DNA of 55,000 nucleotides from Glandiceps talaboti (GCF_964340395.1 NC_135569.1:8846540-8901539), one strand, 5' to 3'; counted from the stretch's first letter, positions 1-12,450 are shown. Numbers and translations: made by a program. The notes: a model not told the origin generated them from the sequence alone.

Positions 1-1779
1 GGTTTAGACATTTGCTAGTCTGTCGCATAGACCCATCCTCATGTGACCAAATTAGGAATTTATTGTTATTGTTTGCGTTGAGTGTATTAGCTATTTTAAC
101 AAAAGGGGAGGGGGGCATCTTTAGTAGCCTGAAAGATCCAAGCATTTTTTCCACATATCTAATATGCTTGGGTAGTGAGTGGTTATATAAGTGGACCAAG
201 GACGACCTTTTAGACAACATCTAGACCTGAAACAATCTATTTAAAGAATTTTGCCACAGATAATAGGAGTTGCTTAAAATTTTGTTCACGTTTTAAGTTT
301 AAACAGGATAGCACAGAGAGCATCAATAGTAATGCTGTGAATGGTAACACTAATATGTCTCATGCACTTTATGCACAGTGTTGTTGACTTTTAGGCAAGT
401 GGGACATCCTAATGGAGTAGTTTTTTCTAGCTTAAACTAATATTATAGTACACGCTACTTAGTACTTTCCATGTAAAGCTATTTGCTGAAATGGCTGTGA
501 TAATTGCGCCCCAAAAAGTATTCAGTTTGTTCAATTATCAATGCACATATGCACATATAAATTATTTAAGGTTACATCACATTAATTTGCTTTGCCTATG
601 AATAGGAGGTTTAATGCCAAAATCGTGCATTCATTACTCAATAATTAAGGTGTGGAACTATGGGTCTGAAGGGAACATGTAACAACCCCCCTCGCAAAAA
701 CATTATTGCATACCTGCATGCAAATGATATACAAGAAGGCACACTCATTCGTTGTATAAGATAGCGTTTGATCGCACAGTATCATTTTTATGGAAATTTA
801 ATGTTTCTGATAATATACGTAATAATGACCCCATTCTGCATGAGTTTCAGTGTGGGTACGCAAGGGTATTTGCATTCGTGCTTGCTGCAATGCAGTGCGT
901 ATTTTCTTTTGCACTTTTACTCACTACACTCGTACTGCAAGCACTCGTGTAATTATACCCCAAGTACGCCCGCCACACTTACACTCGTGTGTGATCGGGT
1001 GAATTGATGATTCCTGTGTATTGTAAATATTTTATAAATGGAATAATTTAACAAAAAATTGATTAATCTCAATGTGAGGATACAGAATTACGTAATGACC
1101 AATTAGAATGTTTAATTCATTAACTGTATTATAACCAGTGAAAAAGAAAATGACTTATTTGTGATGAAAACACTCACTTGCCTAAGACATATTACTTGGT
1201 TTTTAATAATTGGAGCTAATTGCAGATAAGCTTGCAAAGTAAGATAAATTGTACTGGATAGAAAAAACTTAATGAAGTCTGCTTATGAGACTTTTGGGAT
1301 GTAGTCATGTGATTGATAGCGCAGACAAGTTTGACCTCTGACCTCACAATTTGCATCTCTTGTAAAGACATTCATTATGGTATAGTTCCTCAGGGGATGT
1401 CAATAACTTAAGGAGACCTGTCTGACTGAGAACTGATGTTCCATCTAGTAACATAATCCGTATAAAAGTAAACATAGTAATACCAAACAAATAATATATA
1501 CCCACAATCCTTGACTAAATGCTTTTAATGTTCATGTATACAATGTAAATTGTATGCTGAAATGCCATGAGGAAAGTGCTATATGTGATTATATGACTGT
1601 TTATATATATATATATATAAGTATTGTAACCGTAGACAACCAGACTTGTGCTTTTATCAAACCCAATCTATCTTACTTCAAGTCCATATCTCCCAATTGG
1701 TGCATCCCTTTTGTAGTTGGACTGAGTGCAGTTTTTATTACAAACCACTCAAAAGTAGTAATCATACGTGTACTGTCTA
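1..1779. other. No gene recognised
   Basis: AT-rich DNA with scattered short frames (12-224, 752-952, 1554-1784) that match nothing I know and lack flanking exons in phase. A short (TA)n run lies at about 1601-1619. 870-960 has degenerate repeats of GCACTCGT-like words. Confidence 0.6.
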
Positions 1780-2150
1780 ATTAGATATGCACAAACTGAA
1801 AATGTACATATTGGTGCTAATATATATGCACAAAACTCAAAATGTATATATTGGTGCTAATCAGATATGTGTAAAATGTGTAAAATTCAAAATGTACATA
1901 TTTGTGCTAATTATATATGTGTAAAATTCAAAATGTAGATATTGGTGTTATTACATTTGTGCAAAATTCAAAATGTACATATTGGTGCTAATTCTATATG
2001 TGCAAAATTCAAAATGTACATATTGGTGCTAATTCTATATGTGCAAAACTCAAAATTTACATATTGGTGCTAATTAGATATGGGCAAAATTCAAAATTTA
2101 CATATTGGTGCTAACTAGATATGTGCAAAATTCAAAATTTACATATTGGT
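1780..2150. repeat. Minisatellite, ~40-bp unit, about nine copies
   Basis: Units of the form ATATGTGCAAAATTCAAAAT / GTACATATTGGTGCTAATT, with point variants (GTACAT vs TTACAT; AAATTC vs AAACTC). No coding potential. Confidence 0.9.
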
Positions 2151-2159
2151 TCAGATAAA

Positions 2160-3470
2160 TTGCATTATATCTACATTAACTTATTGACCTTAGGAATCGA
2201 TATCATATTTTTAAAAGTTTGACGCTGTACTGATGCAGATCTCATGATGGATGATTAGTTATGTATACACAAAACTTGATATTCACATTCAGATTTGCAT
2301 TATATACTAGTTATAAAGTGAGCTAAGAACTGATATAATATTTGAGAAATTGAAAGCAGTTAGGGATATAAAGATGACAGCAATATCAACAAGCAAAGTG
2401 CTGTCTTGTGTGGACACAGTTCTATATACATACCTGTATGTCGGCTACAAAATGTATATGTTAAATAAAAAGATGACACTAATAAATCAGGTATTATTTG
2501 TCTATGTATTATGTGGTAGTAATGGTGCCATGTTTTGATGTATAGTCGCTGTACATTTCCTAGTAGTTAGTTTCAATATTTATTGAGGCACCCATTGTGT
2601 TTTTCTTAGAGAACTCACTTTCTTTATAATATGTAGAGCCTGTAGTAGAGGTATAATTGTCTATTTTCCCAACCCAATAATTTCAGTGTTTTGTTTTTAT
2701 TTGAGGATTGGAAACATGGTAAAAACAGAAAAGGGGGGAAAATGGCATATTTTGATCTCATACACTGTACTTAGCATCATGATTTTGATGGGGAAACCGT
2801 GATAAAATATGATGCAAAGAGTAAACCAAGGTAGATTTTACCTACATACTGCCCTTGCTGTTTGAATATGTATGGTCTATGTCTATAGAACTTAGAATTT
2901 ACTGAGAGTACATGTACATGCATAGATTTATCTTTAATGTAGATTTGTAGTCACAGACTACAATAACTTAGTTGATGGAACATTGATTACTAATTGCATG
3001 CATTCACTGATTTTATGTTCTAAACCATGTAGTGTTTGATAATTGTGTAAAGTAGTATTCATTTCCTTTAGATTCCCTAGCACAGGAAATGACAGTATTG
3101 AATTAAAGTGTTCACTAATATATCAAGTATTGATGGGAATCAGCCGTGGACACGTACGGTACTACCACAGAAGGCAGTCATTACAATTCATTTGCACAGT
3201 ACTATATCTGCCTGTAAATAAGAATTCTCATAATAATTAAATAATATTATATAATAATAATAAAAATTATAATTGTTATTCATCCAAATAAATTCTGAGA
3301 TTTGTGGAATGGTCACCACAAGAGCACTGCTAAGAACTTCAAGTCTTAGTGTTGAAGAAGCAGGAAGAAATCAAAGTAACCGGGGAAAGTCTGCGTTGTT
3401 TAGCAGGGTCAAACTGACCATCTCCCTTCTTACAAGTTACATGTACATACAGACCTGGTTACATATTAAT
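2160..3470. other. No gene recognised
   Basis: AT-rich, with an AATAATA-rich stretch near 3235-3270. The short frames at 2350, 3043 and 3273 show no family motif. Confidence 0.55.
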
Positions 3471-3477
3471 TAAACCC

Positions 3478-3552
3478 AGGTGACTCTCAGCAGGTTCAAA
3501 CCCAGAGTGCAGAGGTAAGAGGTGTACAAGCTAACCACTTGGCCGCTGACAA
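3478..3552 (-). mobile_element. tRNA-like SINE head
   Basis: On the minus strand: GTCAGCGGCCAAGTGGTTAG (A-box CGGCCAAGTGG) and, 30 bases on, GGGTTTGAACCTG (B-box). Spacing and sequence are those of a tRNA-derived pol III promoter, but anticodon-stem pairing and acceptor stem are not convincing, so a SINE remnant is preferred over a tRNA gene. Confidence 0.55.
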
Positions 3553-3849
3553 TTACATGAACATTTTAACTGTTTTGGTATTACTATTTCTACTGTGGCT
3601 ATTACTAGAACCACTGGGGAATAAAGGGATGTAATCTGGTTAGAATCAGACAAAGAAACTGTCTAGACTTCCCTGTTGGGAAGCACCTTGCGTTTTCTTT
3701 TCCTAATGCAGATTTTAAATAATGCAGATTTTAAATAATACCAGTAAATGGTAATATCATGTGTTCCATCATTAGAGAGAAGTTCTCTCGAACGTCTATG
3801 GTTCCTTTAATCTTAAATTTCTGCTGCAGCCTCATTATAATCAATTATG

Positions 3850-4055
3850 TTATTTATACGTGAGAAAAAAATGTACAGGAACTCCCTACTATACAATCAA
3901 CAGTTTTAACAATGCCAGAACACATTTGTTATGTCGTAGAAGGTATGCATCAATATTAACATTACACTTGAACAGTTTAATTGAAGTTTTTTGTAAGTTT
4001 TTTCACTTTAGTAAAAAGTTTATAAACTCAGCTTGCACCACTTCAATGAAAAAAT
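3850..4055. repeat. Dispersed repeat, copy A
   Basis: Shares with 6060-6220 the ordered words ACTATACAATCAACA / ACTACACAATCAACA, AACAATGCCAGAA, TATGCATCAATA / CATGCATTGACAA, GTAAAAAGTTTATAAACTCA and CACTTCAA. The 81-codon frame at 3860-4105 lies in this repeat and is not supported as a gene. It ends beside a CCCCCTCCCC tract at 4070-4095. Confidence 0.7.
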
Positions 4056-4801
4056 TTGGTAATTCAACACCCCCCTCCCCCTCCCCCTCCCCTCCTCTTT
4101 TATAAGAACCAGAAAGCAGCTACTCCATGAAACAAAGTATTGTCAATATATTTCGAAATATGAATATGAAAAGTTACAGTGAACTAATTGTAAATTATTA
4201 CATGATATTCAGGGAAAGGTATATGTGTAGTTGCCTTGCAACTACTCAAGTCCAATGCTTCTAAACACATTTTCAAATGTAGACAAAATATAATATGTCA
4301 GCTTTCAAAAACTTATTCCAAAACATTCAGTTAAAATGAAAACACATGAAATCACAAGCACGTAAATTCTCACATAGTCTTTCTAGATGGAAAGTACCGA
4401 TAGCTTGTAATTTCTTGGTCTGTCATTTAGTCAGTTTCCAATTCATAATTGTGGAATATTGAAAAATTGTGTGATTTATATGACATGGTAAAAAATAAAA
4501 ATGAAATTATGTACATGCAGATGCAGATTTCACGAATATGGATATGAAATGTCACATTTCAAATGTAAAGTGAGATTACACACTAAGTATTCAAGTAAGA
4601 TACATGTAGTGTATGTTACGTTATTATTTTTAATATTATTTAAAATCCATAAATTCAATCAGACGTTCGACTTATTTTGTTATTTCATTAAATACCATAA
4701 GAGGATTACCTAATATCCATGTTTGATTGTTATGATTGTTTGCATGGTAACAGCTGTGACAGTTTGCAGGCATGTAAACCTATGGTGATATTATACAACA
4801 G

Positions 4802-5838
4802 GTAACACTGAAGTAAAGCACTTTCTCTATGTGCTACACTTGTTTATAGCATTCACATTACAATGAGTAACACTGATATAAAGCACTTTCTCTATGTGTT
4901 ACACTCATTTATAGCATTCATATTACAATGAGTAACACTGAAGTAAAGCACTTTCTCTATGTGCTACACTTGTTTATAGCATTCACATTACAATGAGTAA
5001 CACTGATGTAAAGCACTTTCTCTATGTGCTACACTTGTTTATAGCATTCACATTACAATGAGTAACACTGATGTAAAGCACTTTCTCTATGTGCTACACT
5101 CGTTTATAGCATTCATATTACAATGAGTAACACTGAAGTACAGCAATTTCTCTTTGCTACACTTGTTTATGGCATTCATATTACAATGAGTAACACTGAA
5201 GTAAAGCACTTTCTGTATGTGCTACACTCATTTATAGCATTCATGTTACAACGGGTAACACTGAAGTAAAGCACTTTCTCTATGTGCTACACTTGTTTAT
5301 AGCATTCACATTACAATGAGTAACACTGATGTAAAGCACTTTCTCTATGTGCTACACTTGTTTATAGCATTCACAATATTACAATGAGTAACACTGATGT
5401 AAAGCACTTTCTCTATGTGCTACACTCATTTATAGCATTCACATTACAATGAGTAACACTGACGTAAAGCACTTTCTCTATATGCTACACTTGTTTATAG
5501 CATTCACATTACAATGAGTAACACTGATGTAAAGCACTTTCTCTATATGCTACACTCGTTTATAGCATTCATATTACAATGAGTAACACTGAAGTACAGC
5601 AATTTCTCTTTGCTACACTTGTTTATGGCATTCATATTACAATGAGTAACACTGAAGTAAAGCACTTTCTGTATGTGCCACACTCATTTATAGCATTCAT
5701 GTTACAACGGGTAACACTGAAGTAAAGCACTTTCTCAATGTGCTACACTCATTTATAGCATTCATATTGCAATGAGTAACACTGACGTAAAGCACTTTCT
5801 CTATGTGCTACACTCACTTATAGCATTCATATTACATG
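4802..5838. repeat. 65-bp minisatellite with 456-bp higher-order repeat
   Basis: About sixteen tandem units beginning GTAACACTGAAGTAAAGCAC and ending ATTACAATGA (first two starts 4802 and 4867, period 65). A rare variant unit (GTACAGCAATTTCTCTTTGC) occurs at about 5136 and 5592, and the variant GTTACAACGGGTAACACTGA at 5245 and 5701. Both pairs are 456 bp apart, so a seven-unit block was duplicated. Confidence 0.95.
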
Positions 5839-6030
5839 CACTTGATATGGATATGGATGCTACACACGATTGTGGTACATACAGAAAATGCTTTACTTTG
5901 GTGTTATGGGTTGTATTAGCAAATGAAACAGTATACTTTTACACTTGATATGGATGCTATACACGATTGTGGTACATACAGAACACGCTTTACTTTGGTG
6001 TTATAGGTTATAAGCAGAGCAAATGAAACT
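5838..6030. repeat. Two ~100-bp tandem copies carrying an inverted piece of the 65-bp unit
   Basis: Each copy has CTTGATATGGATGCTA, ACGATTGTGGTACATACAGA and GCTTTACTTTGGTGTTAT. The last string is the reverse complement, with one or two changes, of the unit start (ATAACACTGAAGTAAAGC type), so the array borders an inverted partner. Confidence 0.75.
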
Positions 6031-6059
6031 CAATGATCGGATGATGTAATTCATCATAT

Positions 6060-6222
6060 GTATAAAAAAAAAATTCCTACTACACAATCAACATTCCGAA
6101 CAATGCCAGAAGAAAATTGTGATGTTATAGAAGACATGCATTGACAATGATTGGAATGTGATTTATTTTAACTACTTTGAGTAAAAAGCTTATAAACTCA
6201 TCTTGTGTCACTTCAAGGATAT
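6060..6222. repeat. Dispersed repeat, copy B
   Basis: Second copy of the 3850-4055 repeat in the same orientation. The two copies bracket the 65-bp minisatellite. Confidence 0.7.
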
Positions 6223-7170
6223 AATATCTATGATTATTCTGGACTAACCTTTTTCTATAACTCTGCCAGACAACTGCTGTTCACACCTAATTTTAATCTT
6301 TATCTGAACTTAGCCTTTAAGACTCATTTTTTAAGTGAAATCAGATAGATTTTAATCCTATGTACCTTAAGGACCTTAAAAGCCTTAGAGCAGTTCTAAA
6401 TCAGATTTAAAATTTGGTAGGGAGAAACGGTTGTCTGGTAGAGCTATAGAAAAAATTGGCCAAGAACAAAATGATGATCCTATTTCATTATTTAAGAGGC
6501 TGCACTGGTAAAGTTTAAAGATACAATATTTATATGAGAACCTGTGATTTAATCAGTGGACTTTTAATCTTTAAAGGTCAGGAAATTCAGCAATGTTGTA
6601 TCAATGTTCATGTAGTGAATTTAATGGTACTTTCTATTTTGATATCACTTCTGTGTTGTTTCTAAAAATAGTGATTTGCCCTCTGAAATATATGATCCTA
6701 GTCGCCATGTTTACAGTTGTTTGGCGTATAATATTATGAAATCATTGCTGGTATTGTTGTATATTGATCATTATATGCCTATACAGTTCTTTTGGAATGA
6801 ACAAACACAGACACATGTCCATACATGCACTGCACTCGACATGCAAGCAAGCAAATATACGCATAGAAACACCCAATTTAACTTCATTCATATTAATTTA
6901 GTTATTCCAACTCAAACTATATTAATTTCAATATTTTACTGTATAAATTTTATGCATCAAATTATTTCAAAATGAAATTATGTTATTAATGTTTCAGTTT
7001 GAAAAATTTACTCTGTAGTTCATTGGAAAAAATGACAGTTTAAAGATGTATAATGAAATTTATGAAAACTGAATTGACAGGGTATTCAGAATACACCTAC
7101 CTCATTATTTTCACTTCAAAAATTTTAACATCATGGGTATAACTTGTATTAATGGTGACAATATAATCAT
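6223..7170. other. No gene recognised
   Basis: AT-rich. The 99-codon frame at 6676-6975 has no domain or motif I recognise and its composition is that of the surrounding DNA. Confidence 0.5.
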
Positions 7171-7176
7171 GTCTTA

Positions 7177-7654
7177 AGGACAATCACAGAATGTCACACA
7201 AGCTGAGATAAGCGAACTTCAGTTGTTTGGGGAGGGGAGGGGTCTGGCGTCAATGCAATTGCAGAACTTCATTTTCGCACTTCTAACCAAATTTTGAAAA
7301 CTTTCACACCTTCAATGATAACAGCTTCTGTATTTACTATTGAGATGTTGATAAGTTGATAAAAATTTACTTCTAACGTGTGACATACAGTGCTTGGTTT
7401 CTGGTAGTATTTTGATGTGTTTAACATCGTCTCAGTAAACAGGTTCATAAGGTTGGAAATTCATGTTTACCATATGTTTTTACATTGCACCGATCGTAGT
7501 GGTGTGACCGCTACATTTTGTATCATGGTTTACATCATATATAAACAGGTGATGTAGTACTTGTGAACATTTGTTTAAGGGGAAGGGGAGGAGGTTTTGT
7601 CCTAAATGAGTGATGTTCGCTTACTGAGCTTGTGCGACATTGTGTGATCGTCCC
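7177..7654. mobile_element. Harbinger-like MITE, copy 1
   Basis: 478 bp, flanked by TTA at 7174-7176 and 7655-7657. The left end GGACAATCACAGAATGTCAC and the right end are inverted copies, with ACACAAGCT in the arm. The interior matches copy 2, for example TTTCACaCCTTCAATGATAA and GGTTTACATCATATATAAAC. The small ORFs in this stretch have no other support. Confidence 0.8.
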
Positions 7655-8631
7655 TTACAACCCACCTGAAATACCACGTATCCTTTGCATACATGTGTAC
7701 ATGACCATGGCAGTTTTGGTTGTATCAGATGGATTGACTTTTCCTTGTGTCTTTGGTTTGGGAAGGGCATGCACATATGTCATATACTGTCACAATAATA
7801 AATATAGGGTTATCTTTCACCGGGAAATGTATAGATTGTTTAAAATTTGAATCCTGATTCAAAATATTGACATTAAAAAAAGCTGTAAAGTAATCTGTTG
7901 GGTGTATAGGCCTAGAGATTGAAATAATGGCACGTTGAAATAATGGCACGTTGACAGACTTGTGGTACATGTTACCAAGTCGTCTCTATCCTGTAGGCAT
8001 TAACCACATATGATTCAAAATACTTATATTACAGAGCTCTGATATTTGGTTGTAAGCAAAATGTCAAAATATTGACATTATTGAGATTGAATGTTTGTAT
8101 AAGTTGATGACCCAGACTTACATATAAAGGCTTATGACTTCTAATTGATCCATTACATGGCAGTGAATACTTCATCGTCTTTCCTGTGTTGACTTGTTAC
8201 CTAAAGTTATTTGAAAAGATGTATGTCTGCACTATAAAAGCTTTTTACAGATACTAGTATTATATGATGTAAGAGCTTTCAATAAATGCTAAAGTTCAGC
8301 AAAACATGCAGAAAATAGACCAAAAGGGCTAATTTTTAATCCCGAGTGTCTTGACACTTCCAACGTTTATCAATCAAGCTAGCATTTTCACAAATATAAT
8401 CCCCAAACTGTAAATTTCAAAAATACAGTAACAGATTTCTTTCCTGTATTCATAATACTGTAATCCAATATTAGGAGATAAAAAGTCTGACATACCTTTC
8501 TAAAATGGCAGTTTCATAGGTTCTCTGTGTGTTAAATGGTCAAAGTCATAATTATTGAAATTTAAAGTATTTATTACCAGTTCATTTTCACATACAGACA
8601 CATAAATACATATATAGAAACTTACATGTAT

Positions 8632-8633
8632 AG

Positions 8634-8704
<71 letters not shown>

Positions 8705-8720
8705 GACAGACAGACAGAGG
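8632..8720. repeat. (CA)n microsatellite with (CATA)n and (CAGA)n flanks
   Basis: A pure CA run of about 46 bases from 8650 is preceded by ATAC repeats and followed by CAGA repeats. The Cys/Val-rich frame on the minus strand is a product of it. Confidence 0.95.
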
Positions 8721-10017
8721 CATATGCAAAACTTAATCCTGTTTTTTATGTACACACAAATATCCTTGTGGTAGAAAGAGGATTAAAGCGGTTACCTGTG
8801 AATGCAAATGAGTACTGTGATGAGGATAATGCACTTTTAAAATTGTAGGTGGAAAACAATGACTGAGATCCAGAAAAAAACTGACTTTTGAATTCACATC
8901 TTATATTAATTGACCTCAGAATAGTGTCACAAAATATAAATGATAGCGTAAAAATCAGGTTATTTATCATAGATAAACCCATTACCATAGTAACAATGTT
9001 ATTGTACGCCTACATACCAGCATAGTCATTGAACTATGTATAAACTTCTGACATCGTGCTAAATGTAAACTCATTAAGGATGCTATATAAGGCGCCATGG
9101 AGTTTATGTATTCCATGCAGACATACAGCATTGCTAGTTGCATAGTAAGTAGCAAACGTAAATTGAATATTCTTGGTTCAAAAGATGCCCTCGTTCTACA
9201 AATATTTTCAATTTGAAAGATACTTCATCCTATAAATATTTCAACTTTTTCCATTCTTTATTTCAATGAATGAAATAGTTTGTAAGAAACTTGTTGTTTG
9301 TGTGATATGATAAACCTGAATGAATGATTGTAATTTAAAAACAGTCAGGTGAATACCTATACTCGGAGACTTGGACATGTGTCAGTCATGGGTTTAGCCA
9401 TGCTATACATGTACATTATGGATGATATGACATCATCACACTCATGACCTTATACATTATTTATGACAAAGGCAGACCTCAGCATAAGTAGTCCCAAAGT
9501 TATCCATAAAGGGCACATAGCAGCTTTTTTTATGTTGTTCTAATTATTCATATGTGGTCTCTTGTGTGATTTAAGTTAGTAGAGTAATTTGTCTACTTTT
9601 TGTGGTTATAGATCTTAGCTTCATTGCCATAGTTCTTTCAAGTACACATGTCAGCTCTTGTGACTAATACCAGTCCCTTAGGAGATGAATTGTAACTGAA
9701 AAAAATATTTTAAAAAGTTGAGAATATCATTTTCCTTGAAAAACCAAAAGTGAATAACAAACTCAAAATATTTGAAATCTCCAATGGGGTGGTGTCAGAC
9801 TAGTAAATGGGTAAATACATTGAGATTTCGACTCTATAATTATGCAACAAATTTGTAATGTAACAATATGTAATACTGATAATATGTATTATTGGTTCAA
9901 ATAAATTCAGAACTCTGTTTAACCCTCTTCAGGTCAAGTGTATGTAAAAGAGTGGCTATGGTAGGATTATAATTAGTTCATAGTGTTAATGGTTGCACCA
10001 TCTACTTGTCAGTTTAA
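8721..10017. other. No gene recognised
   Basis: AT-rich intergenic-type DNA with only short unsupported frames. Confidence 0.5.
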
Positions 10018-10026
10018 TTTTTAATC

Positions 10027-10317
10027 TAGTCTTGGTTACCCAGACTCTACTATGAGACCACCCAGACTAGAGTCTGGGGAAACGTAATCCCAAATTTCCC
10101 TCACCGGAAGTCATACAGTACTTGTTGCAAGGAACCTGAATCATTCAGTGTATATATTTAAATGTTGAATATGAAATATTCCCCAGAATGCATTGTTCTG
10201 GGAAAGAGATCCGATGCAGACGATCTGGGATTACATTTCTGCCGATTTGTCATTAAGACTGTGTGGGAGGTTTCATAGTAGAGCCCATAGTGGGGAGAGT
10301 CTGGGTAACTAAGACTA
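10027..10317. mobile_element. 291-bp TIR element with perfect 9-bp target duplication
   Basis: Terminal inverted repeats of 22 bp (TAGTCTTRGTTACCCAGACT..., one mismatch) are flanked by identical TTTTTAATC at 10018-10026 and 10318-10326. A 9-bp duplication fits Mutator-like elements best (8 bp would fit hAT). No ORF; non-autonomous. Confidence 0.85.
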
Positions 10318-10329
10318 TTTTTAATCAGG

Positions 10330-10418
10330 CCCAGCTAGTTCTCTATAGGTTGGAACCCATACTGTAATGGGAAGATGCATATGAGCTAATTACTTAGCTA
10401 CTGACAATATTTATATTG
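10330..10418 (-). mobile_element. Degenerate tRNA-like SINE head beside the 9-bp-TSD element
   Basis: Minus strand GTCAGTAGCTAAGTAATTAG and GGGTTCCAACCT match the A- and B-box layout of the copy at 3478-3552, more degraded. It directly adjoins the 291-bp element at 10027-10317, which may have inserted into the SINE. Confidence 0.45.
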
Positions 10419-10848
10419 TCCTTGGGTGACAATTAACTATTGTAGTTTGGTCCAGATGTTTTCCTGCTTCAAACAGATGAATAAATTAATTCCTATTATC
10501 ATATAAATTAAGTAGTCACTGTGTACTTTAGGGGTGGAGAGCAATCAAATCAACTGTTCTATGTGGGGCTGGTGATGTATAAACACTTATTTTATTTCCC
10601 TTCTCTTGTAACACTGTCTGTTAAATTTTAATGCTTTCATAATTGTCTAAACTGAACTAAGGTAACATGGTTTTCTACGTTATATAATATTAAAGTATAT
10701 TATATAGAGAAAATTTAGATATAAATGTATTTACATACAATTAATATTTGAAAAACATATTAATAACAATCCACAAAATAATCCCATAACGCACAGTTAC
10801 AGATGAGTGCAAATGACAAAAAGCTGCTGTAAAAATTGCAAAAGTACA

Positions 10849-11215
10849 GTTAGTAATATGGTCTTATGTACATTCTAGGCCATCAGCTCAAAATACAAAT
10901 AATTAATGTAGTTCCTTAATTGTCGAAGACAGGATATAACTATGGATAAAAGTACATGGATGCAATTAAAATCTGCTAAAATACAGTTAGTAATATGGTC
11001 TAAGACTTTTATTCTGTACATTCTAGGCCACTGGCCCAAAATTCAAAATTTAATGTAGCTCCTTAATTGTCAAAGACAGGATATAACTATGGCACATGGA
11101 TGCAATTAATATCTGCTAAAATACAGCTAGTAATATGGTCTTTTATTCTTTATACATCCTAGGCCATCAGCCCAAGATATAAAATGTAGTCGTTGAATTA
11201 TTAAAGAGAGGATAA
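10849..11215. repeat. ~130-140-bp tandem repeat, three copies
   Basis: Units start AAARTACAGYTAGTAATATG at 10851, 10979 and 11119 and contain TACATTCTAGGCCAT, CCTTAATTGTC and GACAGGATATAACTATGG. Copies differ by small indels. Confidence 0.85.
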
Positions 11216-11864
11216 TAAAACTACATGAAAGTCATAAAATTAATGAGGAATGTGATTAAAACAAAACAAGATAATGATTCAGGAAAGGATTTATACCATT
11301 CATCTACTTTTGGTTAGGATTTTGATCAAGGTACTGGTACAAAACTGGTGCTAACTGTTCTAAAAGGGTTAGGGTCTCTTTAATACATAAATTCTTACAC
11401 TGACCAAATTTGGTATATAAAACCAGTCACAGGTTGCCTTTAAATTGGTAACACAATACATTATCCTTGTATGACAAAAGCAGATACACATCATAATAAA
11501 CTGTGCACATCGTCAAAGCATATTTTGATATTATGATTCATATTCATAATTAGTTGGCTGTATTTTAATGTTTATTGTATGAATATAATAGGTTGTATTT
11601 GTGACTATACATGAATGAATAACAAGAAATGTTGAACATGAGAATTGGTTACGTGGATATGCTATGTGGTGTATCTAATTTAAATGACAATGTAACATTG
11701 GATCGAAACAGCGGAAATATTTATATAGGTTTTCATAATTTTTTATCAGAGAATAATCTAATTAGGTTATATAGTGTTTATGAAATGTTTTAAAGTCATA
11801 ATTAGTGCAGTAATTTCATGGAAATGAGATATGATGAGAAGCTCTTAAATTGTGGTGACTATTG

Positions 11865-11872
11865 TCACGTGA
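11865..11872. promoter_or_regulatory. E-box palindrome TCACGTGA upstream of candidate exon 1
   Basis: A perfect 8-bp palindrome containing CACGTG, the site class bound by USF/MYC/MITF-type bHLH factors, 86 bases before the candidate initiator ATG. No TATA box is evident. Function as the anoctamin promoter is inference and depends on the first-exon call. Confidence 0.3.
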
Positions 11873-11957
11873 TGTGCATAATGAGTTGCCCTAGGGAAGT
11901 CAACTTCCAGGCAGTAGAGTGTTTGCCAGTGTAACAGGTGTTGCTAGTTTTGACATC

Positions 11958-11975
11958 ATGTACAAGCTTGTTTCG
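11958..11975 (+). CDS. ANO7: Candidate first coding exon of the anoctamin gene
   Basis: The first certain coding exon (19677) opens after a phase-0 acceptor and has no start codon, so the initiator must lie upstream. Here ATG is followed by five codons (Y K L V S) and then a strong donor, TCG|GTAAGTG, also in phase 0, so it joins in frame to the exon at 19677. A TCACGTGA palindrome lies 86 bases upstream of the ATG, which would suit a promoter. The intron would be 7.7 kb, the longest in the gene. The call rests only on phase, donor quality and position; another short exon between 12 and 19.6 kb, or upstream of 11.9 kb, is possible. Confidence 0.4.
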
Positions 11976-12009
11976 GTAAGTGAAATTATGTTGCTGATAT
12001 GGCCGACAG

Positions 12010-12450
12010 TTTCAAATCATTTTTGCATTTCTCATACGATTTATTACAGTGTCAAATGTTTGAATTTTACTATATCACATAAATGCTGTATTGCTTCTCA
12101 ATAACATCATGTATGATATGGTATGTGTTAATATATCTGACCGTGTCAAAAATGAATTTTACTATGACATAGAAAAAAAATGTACTGCAACTTAATCTGA
12201 CTGTGTATGGTATAACTGTTATTTCTCAAACAGTGTCAATAAATTTTAGATGTATGAAATGATTTTATCGATTATGTACACTATATTTCCATTAGATCAC
12301 AACTTGTATGGTATATACCTACATGACTGTGTTGCAATGCATTTTACGATGACATTGAAAACCTGTATTGCCATTTAATTTGAACATGTATGGCTTATAT
12401 CATGAAAATGAAATTTACTATAATATCACCTGGAGAAACCATATTGCAGT
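12010..12450. repeat. Degenerate ~100-120-bp repeat just after candidate exon 1
   Basis: Recurring words ACAGTGTCAAA / GACCGTGTCAAAA / CAGTGTCAATA, TTTACTATGACAT and TGTATGGTATA suggest four or so decayed units within intron 1, beginning within about 50 bases of the proposed exon 1 donor. Confidence 0.55.

Noticed and set aside
12-224. Possible end of an upstream gene (70 codons, hydrophobic)
   Set aside because: No family motif and no acceptor/phase evidence; composition like the flanks.
3478-3552. A functional tRNA gene
   Set aside because: A- and B-box words are present but acceptor and anticodon stems do not pair convincingly; SINE head preferred.
4802-5838. A CRISPR-like or centromeric array
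   Set aside because: Units are contiguous without spacers, the genome is eukaryotic, and the array is only 1 kb: an ordinary minisatellite.
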